From: Amantichitinum ursilacus
GTDB lineage: Bacteria; Pseudomonadota; Gammaproteobacteria; Burkholderiales; Chitinibacteraceae
DNA: 64,000 nucleotides
Assembly (NCBI RefSeq): GCF_001294205.1
Contig: NZ_LAQT01000028.1
Span: 1 to 64,000, forward strand
Direction of reading: 5' to 3'
Part shown: positions 9,683-18,019 of the stretch, piece by piece
Numbering within the stretch: position 1 is the first letter of the stretch
How the letters are laid out: every line of letters begins with the position of its first letter
Notes under the pieces: generated by a model
The model's input: the letters and a program-made list of their open reading frames with translations, nothing else
What the model was told of the DNA's origin: nothing
Database searches by the model: none
Position numbers and translations under genes: made by a program

Positions 9683-9861
9683 TTGCTGAACAATTCCAAG
9701 ACAGGAAAAACAATAATCACCGACTCACCACTCAATAACTTCGGGAATAATATGATTAATATGTACGCAACGCGAATGCTTTCAGTTGAGAAATTCGTCC
9801 CGGAAGATATATTGCACTTGGTTTGGTCGGCGGATGATGTAGATATCCAGAAAAAAGGTTA
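9683..9861 (+). pseudogene. Degraded second copy of the toxin-tail/immunity-start junction
   Basis: Bases 9696-9859 align without large gaps to 8032-8195, at roughly 85% identity by eye. They cover the last ~18 codons of the adhesin toxin domain and the first ~37 codons of the DUF4279-like gene. A one-base loss near 9745 removes the toxin stop codon and fuses the two frames; the immunity part ends at TAG 9859. This is a displaced or orphan toxin/immunity remnant, as found downstream of cdi and fha loci that exchange their C-terminal modules. Confidence 0.75.
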
Positions 9862-10148
9862 GATATTTCGCATCTTAGCTTGAATCAATGAAAGATGTCG
9901 CGATCATTATCGATGAGCTTTCGGTTTCTCCTGTTTTTTGACTAATGAATTTGTCGATGATCTGTTGTGTTGGAATGATCACGAATTTTTAATTGGATAG
10001 AGAAGGGCTCAAGCCTGGATCAATACTATGAAAACAATCGTTAACAGGCCCGGCGTGACGGATCATGAACGCCGCGAGCAAGAGCACAGGAATCACAGAA
10101 TCCTGGCGCCACTCTTCTCCCTCCCCAGCCAATTTGCACCTCCGGCAT
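9862..10148. other. AT-rich gap after the cassette remnants
   Basis: No intact gene is seen. A 17-codon frame from ATG 9888 (MKDVAIIIDELSVSPVF) ends at TGA, and a shifted frame from 9941 (EFVDDLLCWNDHEFLIG, stop at 10000) looks protein-like. These may be the remains of another small frameshifted immunity gene, but the evidence is weak. The composition returns to GC-rich near 10050, next to the nitrate cluster. Confidence 0.3.
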
Positions 10149-10964
10149 TCAAGCCAGGCGCAACATACCGTTGAGCAAGCCATCCGCATCAACGCGTGCA
10201 GCGTCGACGGTCATGCTTTCGTTTTCGGCACTGGCCGAGGTGGCGCCATCTGCATCCGCTTCGCCCACTGCATCCCCCACCAGAATAATCCCCGGGCTGC
10301 CAAACCCTGCCGCAGTTGCCTTCTGTGCCAATCCATTCAGCCGGCATACCAGGCGCCGTTCTTGCGGGGTACTCGCCCACTGCACAATGGCGCTGGGGGT
10401 TGATGCGGGGAGGTGCTGCAGCAATGCCTGGGTTAGCGTGTCAATTCTGCTCATGCCCATATAAATCACCAAGGTGGTGCCGCTTGCGGCCAGGGTTTGC
10501 CAGTCCGGTTCGCTATGGTCTTGCGCATGCGCGGTCACGAACGTTACGCCGCGACAATGCTCACGATGCGTCAGAGACATGCCCAAGCTCGCCGCGGCGG
10601 CCAGGCCGGCGCTGATGCCATTGATGACTTCGACCGCAATGCCGTGGGTTTTCAGCCAGGCCATTTCTTCGCCAGCGCGACCAAACAGCAGCGCCTCGCC
10701 GCCTTTCACGCGCAGCACATTCAGGCCTTGCCATGCGTAACGTCGCATCAGGCGCTGGATAAAGTCCTGTGGCGTGGATTTACAGCCGCCGCGCTTGCCC
10801 ACGCGGATCACGCGCGCTTGTGGCGCCAGGCTGACGATGTCGGGATTGGCCAGATCGTCCAGCAGCAGAATGTCGGCCCCCGCCAGTGCCTTCACCGCTT
10901 TGAGCGTTAACAAATCCAGATCGCCGGGTCCAGCGCCCATCAAGATGACTTTGCCGTGTTTCAT
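10149..10964 (-). CDS. cobA: Uroporphyrinogen-III C-methyltransferase (SUMT)
   Basis: A 271-residue SAM-dependent methyltransferase that converts uroporphyrinogen III to precorrin-2, the first step to sirohaem. The N-terminus VILMGAGPGDLDLLTLKAVK is the family signature and the central region has LFGRAGEEMAWL. The usual GGDPFVFGRGGEE motif reads GGEALLFGRAGEE, so the loop is atypical. There is no CysG-type dehydrogenase/chelatase domain, so precorrin-2 must be processed elsewhere. It is the last gene of the nitrate operon, 15 bases after the nitrate reductase, where it would supply sirohaem to NirB. The C-terminal ~40 residues are a variable acidic extension. Confidence 0.9.
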   Translation of the reverse strand: MKHGKVILMGAGPGDLDLLTLKAVKALAGADILLLDDLANPDIVSLAPQARVIRVGKRGGCKSTPQDFIQRLMRRYAWQGLNVLRVKGGEALLFGRAGEEMAWLKTHGIAVEVINGISAGLAAAASLGMSLTHREHCRGVTFVTAHAQDHSEPDWQTLAASGTTLVIYMGMSRIDTLTQALLQHLPASTPSAIVQWASTPQERRLVCRLNGLAQKATAAGFGSPGIILVGDAVGEADADGATSASAENESMTVDAARVDADGLLNGMLRLA

Positions 10965-10979
10965 GGTGTACTCCAGGGA

Positions 10980-13685
10980 TCAGGCCAGCGCCGGAGTGGC
11001 GCACATGCGTTTGATTTCGGGGACGCAGGAGCCGCAGACGGTGCCGCAGCCGAGGTCGTTTTTGAGCCGGGCCAGATCGGCACCTTGCGCGCTCAGCTGG
11101 CGGATGGCGGATTCTTTGACTTGCTTGCAATTGCACACCACGCGGTCGGCGACCGCGCCTGCCTGACTGTTGAATACTTTGATGCGCGGGCCTTGCCATG
11201 CTTGTGCTTGCACCAGTTGCTGCACCAGTCCGTCCGCCCCGGTGACATCGCCGGCCCAGATCAGGCCGGCCAGGGTGCCGTCGTGCCACGCGGCGCGTTT
11301 GAGCAAGCCGCGGCGTGCGTCACGGTATTCGAGGACGTCAGCGCCCGGATGTAGATCGAGTGCATCAAACAAGCGCTCCAGCCAGCCGGCGGGCGGTTGG
11401 GTGGCGGCGGCTGTGAGCTGGATGACGTCATCGCCCGCCATGCTGATGGCGGCATAGGCGCATTCCGCCAATAGCGGTTGCAGCGCGGCGTGCAGCGCCA
11501 GCACGTTGCCGCGGCGGGCGGCGGTGACACGCCAGGGCAGGTTGGCGGCTTCGATGCGCACGGCGGCGTGTTTTAGTTCGGGTTGAGCCGATTGGGGGTC
11601 GACTGAGCCCAGCGTGGTTTCGTTGATGCCGCCGCAGTGTAGAAACTGTGCGTTCCAGTGCATCGCCGCAAACACCGTGCCGGTGGTGACCTCGTCACTA
11701 AACGCCAGCGGCAAGATCAGCTGGCCGCGTTTGCTGCTGATTTTGACCAGTTGCCCGGCCTGCAGCCCACGGCGTTCGGCATCCATCGGATGCATGCTTA
11801 GCGTGGCTTGCGGCGTATGTGCCCATAACGCCGGCACGCGCCCGGTGCGGCTCATGCCGTGCCATTGGTCGCGCAGGCGGCCTGTCAACAAATGGAAGGG
11901 ATAGCGCGAATTGGTCGGCTCGGCCACCGGCCGGTAGGGCGTGGCATGAAAGCGCGCGCGGCCATCGGCGGTGGCAAATACGCCGTCGCTGTAGCGCCGC
12001 GCCTGACCGCCGCTTGCGCCACTGGGCCAAGGCCATTGTTGCGGGCCAAGTTGCTCCAGCAGCGGATAATCCAGCCCACTGATGTCCAGATCGCGGTCTG
12101 TTGTCAGGCTGCGGTGTTCATTGAATATGGTTTCCGCATCGGCAAAACCGAACAGACCTTGCGGGCGTGACGGCAGCAAATTTTGCAGGCGTTGCGCCAC
12201 GGCGTCAGCGATCTGCCAATCTGCCCGCGCTTCGCCCGGCGCGGCGATGGCGGGGCGCACGCGCGAGATGCGGCGTTCGGAATTGGTGACCGTGCCGGAT
12301 TTTTCGCCCCAGCTGGTGGCGGGTAGCAACACGTCGGCAAACGGCACGGTGTCGGTATTGCCGTAGGCCTCTTGCACCACCACAAACTCGGCTTGTTGCA
12401 AGGCGGCGCGCACTTTATCGATATCGGGCATGGAATGGACTGGATTGGTACAGACCACCCAGATGGCCTTGATCTGTCCAGCCCGCACCGCTTCGAACAA
12501 CGCCACGGCGGGAAGGCCGGGGTTGGGCGAGAGCTGCGCTGGGGCGATGCCCCACAGCGCGGCGACTTCGGCGCGATGCTCTGCATTGGTGATATCACGA
12601 TGCGCCGCCAGCATATTGGCCATGCCACCGACCTCACGGCCGCCCATGGCGTTCGGTTGGCCGGTCAGTGAAAACGGCCCCGCGCCCGGTTTGCCGATCT
12701 GGCCCGTGGCCAGATGCAGATTGATCAGCGCCAGGTTTTTATCGGTGCCGTGCGCCGATTGGTTCAGCCCCATGCAATACAGGGACAGCGCGGCACTGCT
12801 GCGGCCCATCCATTCGGCGGCCGTAATCAGGTCGGCTTCGAGTACTCCGCAAATTTCGGCGGCCATGCGCGGGGTGTAGTCGCGCACCAGTCGTTTGAGT
12901 TCGGCAAACCCGGCGGTATGCGCATCGATATAGGCCGGGTCGATCAGTCCTTCCCAGATCAGGTGATGCAGCATGCCATTGAACAAGGCCACATCCGTGC
13001 CGGGCTGGATTTGCAGATGCAGATCGGCTTGGGCAGCGGTATCGGTGCGACGCGGGTCGACCACGATCCATTTGATCTGGGCGTCGGCAGCTTTGGCCGC
13101 CTCCAGCCGCCGATACAGCACCGGGTGCGCCCAGGCCATGTTCGATCCGGCAAACAGCACGCAATCGGCCAGTTCCAGATCGTCATAGCAAGTGGGCGGG
13201 CCGTCCGCGCCCAGTGCCAGCTTGTATGCCGCCACCGCGCTCGACATGCACAGGCGCGAATTGGTATCGATGTTGTTGGTGCCGATCAGGCCTTTGGCCA
13301 GCTTGTTAAAAACGTAGTAATCCTCGGTCAGCAACTGGCCGGACACATACAAGGCCACCGCATCCGGCCCATGGCGCTGGATGATGTCGGCAAAGCGCTG
13401 CGCCACCGTATCGAGTGCAGTATCCCAATCCACCCGTTGCCGCGGCATGTGCCGGTTGAGCCGCAGTTCCGGGTAGAGCGCGCGGCCGGTCTGTTGTTGC
13501 GCGGTGAGCGGTAAGGTCAGGCCTTTGGTACACAAGCGACCACGGTTGGCGGGGTGGTCCGGGTCGCCCTGTATGCCGGTGATGCGCGTGCCATCACTGT
13601 CGATCAGCACGCCGCAGCCAACGCCGCAATAACAGCAGGTCGAACGCGTCTGCGTGATCGGGGGTGGGGTTAGGGGCTGGTTCAT
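10980..13685 (-). CDS. nasA: Assimilatory nitrate reductase, molybdopterin catalytic subunit
   Basis: A 901-residue cytoplasmic enzyme reducing nitrate to nitrite. The N-terminal [4Fe-4S] site is visible as Cys17, Cys20, Cys24 (in CCYCGVGC) and Cys52 (GRLCTKG), followed by the molybdopterin oxidoreductase and dinucleotide-binding domains. The C-terminal ~55 residues (VVCNCKQVKESAIRQ ... CGTVCGSC) form a BFD-like [2Fe-2S] domain, as in Klebsiella-type NasA. The open frame extends upstream to 13889, but the ATG at 13685 is preferred: it has GGGAG just upstream and places the cluster motif at the normal distance. It lies 23 bases after nirD in the same transcript. Confidence 0.93.
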   Translation of the reverse strand: MNQPLTPPPITQTRSTCCYCGVGCGVLIDSDGTRITGIQGDPDHPANRGRLCTKGLTLPLTAQQQTGRALYPELRLNRHMPRQRVDWDTALDTVAQRFADIIQRHGPDAVALYVSGQLLTEDYYVFNKLAKGLIGTNNIDTNSRLCMSSAVAAYKLALGADGPPTCYDDLELADCVLFAGSNMAWAHPVLYRRLEAAKAADAQIKWIVVDPRRTDTAAQADLHLQIQPGTDVALFNGMLHHLIWEGLIDPAYIDAHTAGFAELKRLVRDYTPRMAAEICGVLEADLITAAEWMGRSSAALSLYCMGLNQSAHGTDKNLALINLHLATGQIGKPGAGPFSLTGQPNAMGGREVGGMANMLAAHRDITNAEHRAEVAALWGIAPAQLSPNPGLPAVALFEAVRAGQIKAIWVVCTNPVHSMPDIDKVRAALQQAEFVVVQEAYGNTDTVPFADVLLPATSWGEKSGTVTNSERRISRVRPAIAAPGEARADWQIADAVAQRLQNLLPSRPQGLFGFADAETIFNEHRSLTTDRDLDISGLDYPLLEQLGPQQWPWPSGASGGQARRYSDGVFATADGRARFHATPYRPVAEPTNSRYPFHLLTGRLRDQWHGMSRTGRVPALWAHTPQATLSMHPMDAERRGLQAGQLVKISSKRGQLILPLAFSDEVTTGTVFAAMHWNAQFLHCGGINETTLGSVDPQSAQPELKHAAVRIEAANLPWRVTAARRGNVLALHAALQPLLAECAYAAISMAGDDVIQLTAAATQPPAGWLERLFDALDLHPGADVLEYRDARRGLLKRAAWHDGTLAGLIWAGDVTGADGLVQQLVQAQAWQGPRIKVFNSQAGAVADRVVCNCKQVKESAIRQLSAQGADLARLKNDLGCGTVCGSCVPEIKRMCATPALA

Positions 13686-13708
13686 CGCATGCGCTCCCGC
13701 GTGGTCAG

Positions 13709-14035
13709 TCAATGCAAAGCCACAAACACAAGGCCGGCTTCTACCTTGGCCGCAAACCGGCGCGCACAGCCGACGTCGGTTGCGCGCGCCTCGCCGCTGG
13801 CAAGGTCGATATTCCAGCTGTGTAAGGGGCAGGTCACCGCCGCGCCATGGACGATGCCCTGGCTCAGCGGCCCGCCCTTGTGCGGGCAACGGTCGAGCAG
13901 GGCAAACACGCTGTCGTCAGCGGTGCGGAATATCGCCACATTGCCGCTCTCGCGTTGCAACACGCGGCTACCCAGCGGCGGAATGTCGTCCAGCGCGCAG
14001 ATCTGTACCCAGTTGGGCGTGGTGATTGCATTCAT
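13709..14035 (-). CDS. nirD: Nitrite reductase small subunit (Rieske-type)
   Basis: A 108-residue partner of NirB in NADH-dependent reduction of nitrite to ammonium. It shows a Rieske-like fold with a complete pattern CPHKGGPL ... CPLHSWNID, that is C-x-H and C-x2-H, so a [2Fe-2S] cluster is possible; many NirD proteins have lost these ligands. The ATG overlaps the nirB stop codon (ATGA), showing translational coupling. A longer frame exists upstream but lies inside nirB. Confidence 0.92.
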   Translation of the reverse strand: MNAITTPNWVQICALDDIPPLGSRVLQRESGNVAIFRTADDSVFALLDRCPHKGGPLSQGIVHGAAVTCPLHSWNIDLASGEARATDVGCARRFAAKVEAGLVFVALH

Positions 14036-16464
14036 GCCAGCACCTTCAGAGGAATGAATTCGTGTTTTTGTTTGCCCGCGATGCGTTCCGCCCATGGATC
14101 GCGCAAGCCTTCCAGTGAGAACAACAAGCGTTCGTGCAGGGCTTTGCGGTTGGCGGAGTCATCGACCACCCGCGCTTTGATGTAATCCAGGCCCACGCGC
14201 GCGATGTAATGCACGGTGCGGTCGAGGTAATAGGCTTCCTCGCGATACAACTGCAAAAATGCGCCGCTGTATTCCTTGACCTCTTCCGCCGTTTTGACCT
14301 TGCACAGAAACTGCGCCACCTCGGTCTTGATGCCGCCGTTGCCGCCCACATACAGCTCCCAGCCGCTATCCACCGCGATAATCCCGACGTCCTTGATGCC
14401 GGATTCCGCGCAGTTGCGCGGGCAGCCCGACACCGCCAGCTTTACTTTGTGTGGGCTCCACATATTGGCGAGCATGGTTTCCAGGTCTATGCCCATCTGC
14501 GTGCTGTTTTGTGTGCCAAAACGGCAGAACTCACTACCGACGCAGGTTTTGACGGTGCGTATGGATTTGCCATAGGCATGACCGGACTGCATGCCGAGGT
14601 CGGCCCAGACGTTGACCAGGTCTTCTTTTTTAACGCCGAGTAAATCGATACGCTGGCCGCCGGTGACCTTGACCATAGGGATGGCATATTTGTCGGCCAC
14701 ATCGGCAATCCGGCGTAGTTCCGAGGCATTGGTGACGCCGCCTTTCATTTGCGGAATCACCGAAAAGGTGCCGTCTTTCTGAATATTGGCGTGTGCGCGT
14801 TCGTTGATAAAACGGCTTTGCGGATCATCAATGGCTTCTTTGGGCCAGGTCGACAGCAGGTAATAGTTGATCGCGGGGCGGCAGGTGGCGCAGCCATTGG
14901 GGGTGCGCCACTCCATAAACTGGTAGACCGCCTGATGCGTCAGCAAGTGGTGCTCGCGGATCACTCTGCGCACGTCGCCATGGTTGTGGTCGGTGCAACC
15001 GCACACCGCTTTGGTCTTGGGCGTTTCCTGGAAGCTGGAGCCGAGCGTATTCATCAAGATCTGCTCCACCAGGCCGGTACACGAACCGCAAGAGCTGGCG
15101 GCCTTGGTGTGTTTCTTGACGTCATCAACCGTGAACAAGCCTTTGTCCTTGATCGCCTTGACGATATTGCCTTTGCATACCCCATTGCAGCCGCAGACTT
15201 CGTCGCTGTCCTGCATGGCCATGGCGCGGTTCTGGCCTTGGGTGCCCGCGTCGCCGATGGATGACTCGCCAAACATCAGATGGTCACGCAAGTCGTTGAT
15301 CTTGCGGCCTTCCTTCAGCAATTTGAAATACCATGCGCCGTCGGTGGTGTCGCCATACAGACAGGCGCCGACCAGTTGGTCGTCCTTGATCACCAGCTTT
15401 TTGTAAACCCCGCCGGCCGGATCCGACAACACGATGTCTTCGCTGTCGGCGCAGCCCATAAAATCACCGGCGCTGAACAGATCGATGCCGGTGACCTTGA
15501 GCTTGGTGGATAACACCGAGCCTTTGTATTGGCCGATGCCGAGATGGGCCAGATGGTTGGCGCAGACTTTGGCCATCTCGAACAAAGGCGCCACCAGGCC
15601 ATACGCGGTGCCGCGATGGTTTACGCATTCGCCCACGGCATAAATGCGCGGGTCGAAGGTTTGCAAGGCGTCGCTGACCACAATGCCGCGATTGCAATAC
15701 AGGCCCGCGCTCTCGGCCAACGCTTGGTTGGGGCGGATGCCCACCGCCATAACCACCAGATCAGCCGGGATTTCGGTCCCGTTCTTGAAGCGCACGGCCA
15801 CCGCTTCACCCGCAGCATTGCCGGCGATCTCGGCGGTCTGGTGCGCCAGCAAAAACTGCAGGCCGCGTTGTTCCAGCGAGGCTTGCAACAGCTTGCCGGC
15901 GGGGATGTCGAGTTGCTTGTCCAGCAGCCAGTCGCCCAGATGCACCACCGTCACGCTCATGCCACGCAGCTTGAGGCCGTTGGCGGCTTCCAGCCCCAAC
16001 AATCCTCCGCCGATGACCACCGCGTGTTGTTTAAGCTGGGCCGTGGCTATCATGGTTTCGGTGTCGAAGATGTCGCGGTAGCTGATGACGCCACGCAAAT
16101 CCTTGCCCGGCACCGGCAGGATAAACGGGCTGGAACCGGTGGCCAGCAACAGGCGGTCATAAGCCGCCTCCGTGCCATCGGCGGCACGCACGACGCGGTT
16201 ACGGCGATCAATCTGCGTTACCGTTTTGCCCAGATGCAGCGTAATGCCGTGGTCGGCGTACCAGCTCAAGGGGTTCAGGATAATGTCGTCAAACGCTTGC
16301 TCACCAGCCAGCACCGGCGACAGCAGAATCCGGTTGTAGTTGGGGTGGGGCTCGGCGCCGAAGACGGTGATGTCGTACTGGTCAGGCGCGAGTTGCAACA
16401 ATTCTTCCAGCGTGCGGATCCCGGCCATGCCGTTACCGATCACGACTAATTTGGGTTTGCTCAT
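14032..16464 (-). CDS. nirB: Nitrite reductase [NAD(P)H] large subunit
   Basis: An 810-residue sirohaem enzyme reducing nitrite to ammonium in the cytoplasm. The N-terminal pyridine nucleotide-disulphide oxidoreductase domain begins LVVIGNGMAGIRTLEEL (FAD), with a second dinucleotide fold at VVIGGGLLGLEAANGL. Two BFD-like [2Fe-2S] stretches follow (CGCNGVCKG ... CGSC and CGCTDHNHGD ... CATC). The sulphite/nitrite-reductase part carries CVGSEFCRFG (Cys ~641/647) and SGCPRNCAESG (Cys ~681/685), which bind sirohaem and [4Fe-4S]. Length and order match Escherichia coli NirB. It follows the transporter by 27 bases and overlaps nirD by 4. Confidence 0.96.
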   Translation of the reverse strand: MSKPKLVVIGNGMAGIRTLEELLQLAPDQYDITVFGAEPHPNYNRILLSPVLAGEQAFDDIILNPLSWYADHGITLHLGKTVTQIDRRNRVVRAADGTEAAYDRLLLATGSSPFILPVPGKDLRGVISYRDIFDTETMIATAQLKQHAVVIGGGLLGLEAANGLKLRGMSVTVVHLGDWLLDKQLDIPAGKLLQASLEQRGLQFLLAHQTAEIAGNAAGEAVAVRFKNGTEIPADLVVMAVGIRPNQALAESAGLYCNRGIVVSDALQTFDPRIYAVGECVNHRGTAYGLVAPLFEMAKVCANHLAHLGIGQYKGSVLSTKLKVTGIDLFSAGDFMGCADSEDIVLSDPAGGVYKKLVIKDDQLVGACLYGDTTDGAWYFKLLKEGRKINDLRDHLMFGESSIGDAGTQGQNRAMAMQDSDEVCGCNGVCKGNIVKAIKDKGLFTVDDVKKHTKAASSCGSCTGLVEQILMNTLGSSFQETPKTKAVCGCTDHNHGDVRRVIREHHLLTHQAVYQFMEWRTPNGCATCRPAINYYLLSTWPKEAIDDPQSRFINERAHANIQKDGTFSVIPQMKGGVTNASELRRIADVADKYAIPMVKVTGGQRIDLLGVKKEDLVNVWADLGMQSGHAYGKSIRTVKTCVGSEFCRFGTQNSTQMGIDLETMLANMWSPHKVKLAVSGCPRNCAESGIKDVGIIAVDSGWELYVGGNGGIKTEVAQFLCKVKTAEEVKEYSGAFLQLYREEAYYLDRTVHYIARVGLDYIKARVVDDSANRKALHERLLFSLEGLRDPWAERIAGKQKHEFIPLKVLA

Positions 16465-16491
16465 ACGATGTTTACCTCGGGGATGGGCGTA

Positions 16492-17694
16492 TCAAACGCG
16501 GGCACTGGCCATGGTCCAGCCACTGCGCCAGCGTGCCTTGACGTTGCTCAGGCTGAGCCAGCCTAGTGCGGTCAGGCAGGCAAACAGCCACAGGCCCGTG
16601 GCATAACTGCCGGTGCCTTGTTTGATGGCGCCCAGGCTGGCGGTCAGGGCAAAGCCGCCGACGCCACCGGCCATGCCGATCAGACCCGTCATTACGCCGA
16701 TCTCCGCGCCAAAGCGTTGCGGCACCAACTGGAATACCGCGCCATTGCCGGCGCCCAGGCACAGCATCGCGCCGATAAACAGCGCCACCACGCCATACTG
16801 TCCGCCCATGTTGAAACCGGCAGCCGCGATCAACAGCGTGACCGCGGCATAGACAGTCAGCAGTGAGCGCGTGCCGCCAACGCGATCCGCCACCAACCCG
16901 CCTACCGGGCGCATGGCCGAACCGGCAAACACGCAGGCGGCGGTGCAATATCCGGCCAGTTTGGGATCAAAGCCGAACTGATCATGAAAAAAGCCGGGCA
17001 GCGCGCTGGCAAAGCCGGAGAAGCCGCCAAAGGTGAGCGAGTAAAAGAACATGAACCACCACGCATCCTTGTGGCCCAGCATGGCCGCGTAGTCTTTGAA
17101 GGCTTTGGGTTTGCTGTGCGTCGGTGCTTCTTTGGCAAAGCCCCAGAAATAGCCCAGCACCAGCAGCAAGGGGATGCAGGCAAAGCCAAACACGCTCTGC
17201 CAGCCAAACGCCGCGGCCAAAACCGGGGCAAACAGCGCCGCCAGCACCGTGCCGGAGTTACCCGCGCCGGCAATGCCCATGGCCGTGCCCTGATGCTGGC
17301 TGGGATACCAGCGCGACGCCAGCGGCAAGGCCACGGCAAACGACGCCCCGGCTACGCCGAGAAACAAGCCCAGCAACAGCGCCGCGCCCATGCTGTTAAT
17401 GCCCAGTTGCCACGCCGCCAGCAAAGCGCCGATGACGATCAGCTGGCCCAGCAATCCGGTGCGCCGGGCGCCGATGCGATCACTCAATACGCCCATCACC
17501 ACGCGCAGAATCGCGCCCGCCAGGATGGGGGTGGCGACCATCAGGCCACGTTGTTGTGTGTTCAGGTGCAGGCTGCTGGCAATCTGCACCTGCAGCGGTC
17601 CAAGCAGATACCAGACCATAAAACTGAGATCGAAATACAAAAATGCCGCCAGCAAGGTGGGGGTGTGGCCGGAACGCCAGAAACTACGGTCCAT
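16492..17694 (-). CDS. Nitrate/nitrite transporter, MFS NarK/NasA family
   Basis: A 400-residue major facilitator of about 12 membrane helices, first gene of the nitrate operon. The N-terminus (FLYFDLSFMVWYLLGPLQVQI) is the nitrate/nitrite porter signature, and GIAGAGNSGTV corresponds to the nitrate signature in helix 5. The second signature region is GAGNGAVFQLVPQRFG. It probably imports nitrate in symport or exchange. The ATG is preceded by CGGAG. It lies immediately downstream of the sigma-54/ANTAR/terminator leader, so its expression should require both low fixed nitrogen and nitrate or nitrite. Confidence 0.93.
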   Translation of the reverse strand: MDRSFWRSGHTPTLLAAFLYFDLSFMVWYLLGPLQVQIASSLHLNTQQRGLMVATPILAGAILRVVMGVLSDRIGARRTGLLGQLIVIGALLAAWQLGINSMGAALLLGLFLGVAGASFAVALPLASRWYPSQHQGTAMGIAGAGNSGTVLAALFAPVLAAAFGWQSVFGFACIPLLLVLGYFWGFAKEAPTHSKPKAFKDYAAMLGHKDAWWFMFFYSLTFGGFSGFASALPGFFHDQFGFDPKLAGYCTAACVFAGSAMRPVGGLVADRVGGTRSLLTVYAAVTLLIAAAGFNMGGQYGVVALFIGAMLCLGAGNGAVFQLVPQRFGAEIGVMTGLIGMAGGVGGFALTASLGAIKQGTGSYATGLWLFACLTALGWLSLSNVKARWRSGWTMASARV

Positions 17695-17738
17695 AGTGAG
17701 TACTCCGTGGCAGTGAGTGCGATGTTTCTCGGGGGCGT

Positions 17739-17792
17739 AAAAACAAAAACGGCGTCCGTTCCGTCACCGCGAGGTGAGGAAGGGACGCCGTT
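17739..17792 (-). terminator. Intrinsic terminator in the nas leader (antitermination target)
   Basis: On the minus strand a 10-bp stem (AACGGCGTCC at 17792-17783 pairing with GGACGCCGTT at 17757-17748), with further pairing inside, is followed by TTTTTGTTTTT. It lies between the promoter and the transporter start, with ~45 bases to the ATG. This position makes it an attenuator rather than an end-of-operon terminator. Confidence 0.85.
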
Positions 17793-17809
17793 GTCCGGTA
17801 AATCGGGTG

Positions 17810-17857
17810 TTGCGCTAGTGCAAGGGTCTTGCCGATCTGGCACGCCGTTGCGCCAGA
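17810..17857 (-). promoter_or_regulatory. ANTAR-type hairpin RNA leader (NasT target)
   Basis: On the minus strand an 8-bp stem (TCTGGCGC/GTGCCAGA with one G-U pair, 17857-17836) closes the hexaloop AACGGC. The loop has A at position 1 and G at position 4, the residues required by ANTAR proteins. The hairpin begins at about +4 of the transcript predicted from the sigma-54 promoter. A second weaker hairpin (TTGC/GCAA, loop ACTAGC, 17823-17810) could be the second arm of the two-hairpin motif, but it lacks the G4. The adjacent nasT gene encodes the expected binding protein. Confidence 0.75.
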
Positions 17858-17870
17858 CTTGTTTGTCTGG

Positions 17871-17886
17871 AGCAAATGCTGTGCCA
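17871..17886 (-). promoter_or_regulatory. Sigma-54 (-24/-12) promoter of the nitrate operon
   Basis: The minus strand reads TGGCAC-AGCAT-TTGCT, a full match to the consensus TGGCAC-N5-TTGC(A/T) with GG at -25/-24 and GC at -13/-12. The predicted start is near base 17860, just before the ANTAR hairpin. NtrC activation is inferred from the promoter class; I could not identify a convincing NtrC enhancer pair by eye. Confidence 0.8.
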
Positions 17887-17918
17887 GCCCGCCTTGTTGA
17901 GGCTTTATGCGGGCTGGC
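17883..17918. repeat. 10-bp inverted repeat overlapping the -24 element
   Basis: GCCAGCCCGC and GCGGGCTGGC flank a 16-base spacer. One arm covers the GG of the -24 box. On the minus strand it has no following T-run, so it is not a normal terminator for nasS. An outer pair, GCTGTGCC/GGCACAGC, extends the possible stem. It may be an operator, a transcript-end stem of nasTS, or incidental. Confidence 0.5.
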
Positions 17919-18019
17919 GGGCAGGGGCGCGGCACAGCGTGCACAACCATGGCCCGTTATGCCGCTGCATTAACCTTTTTGGGGCGCGACAGCAGACCGT
18001 GGGCCCGGCCCCGGTGCCA

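Noticed and set aside
17883-17918. Terminator for nasS
   Set aside because: The stem is strong but no T-run follows on the minus strand, and it overlaps the promoter. It is recorded as a repeat instead.
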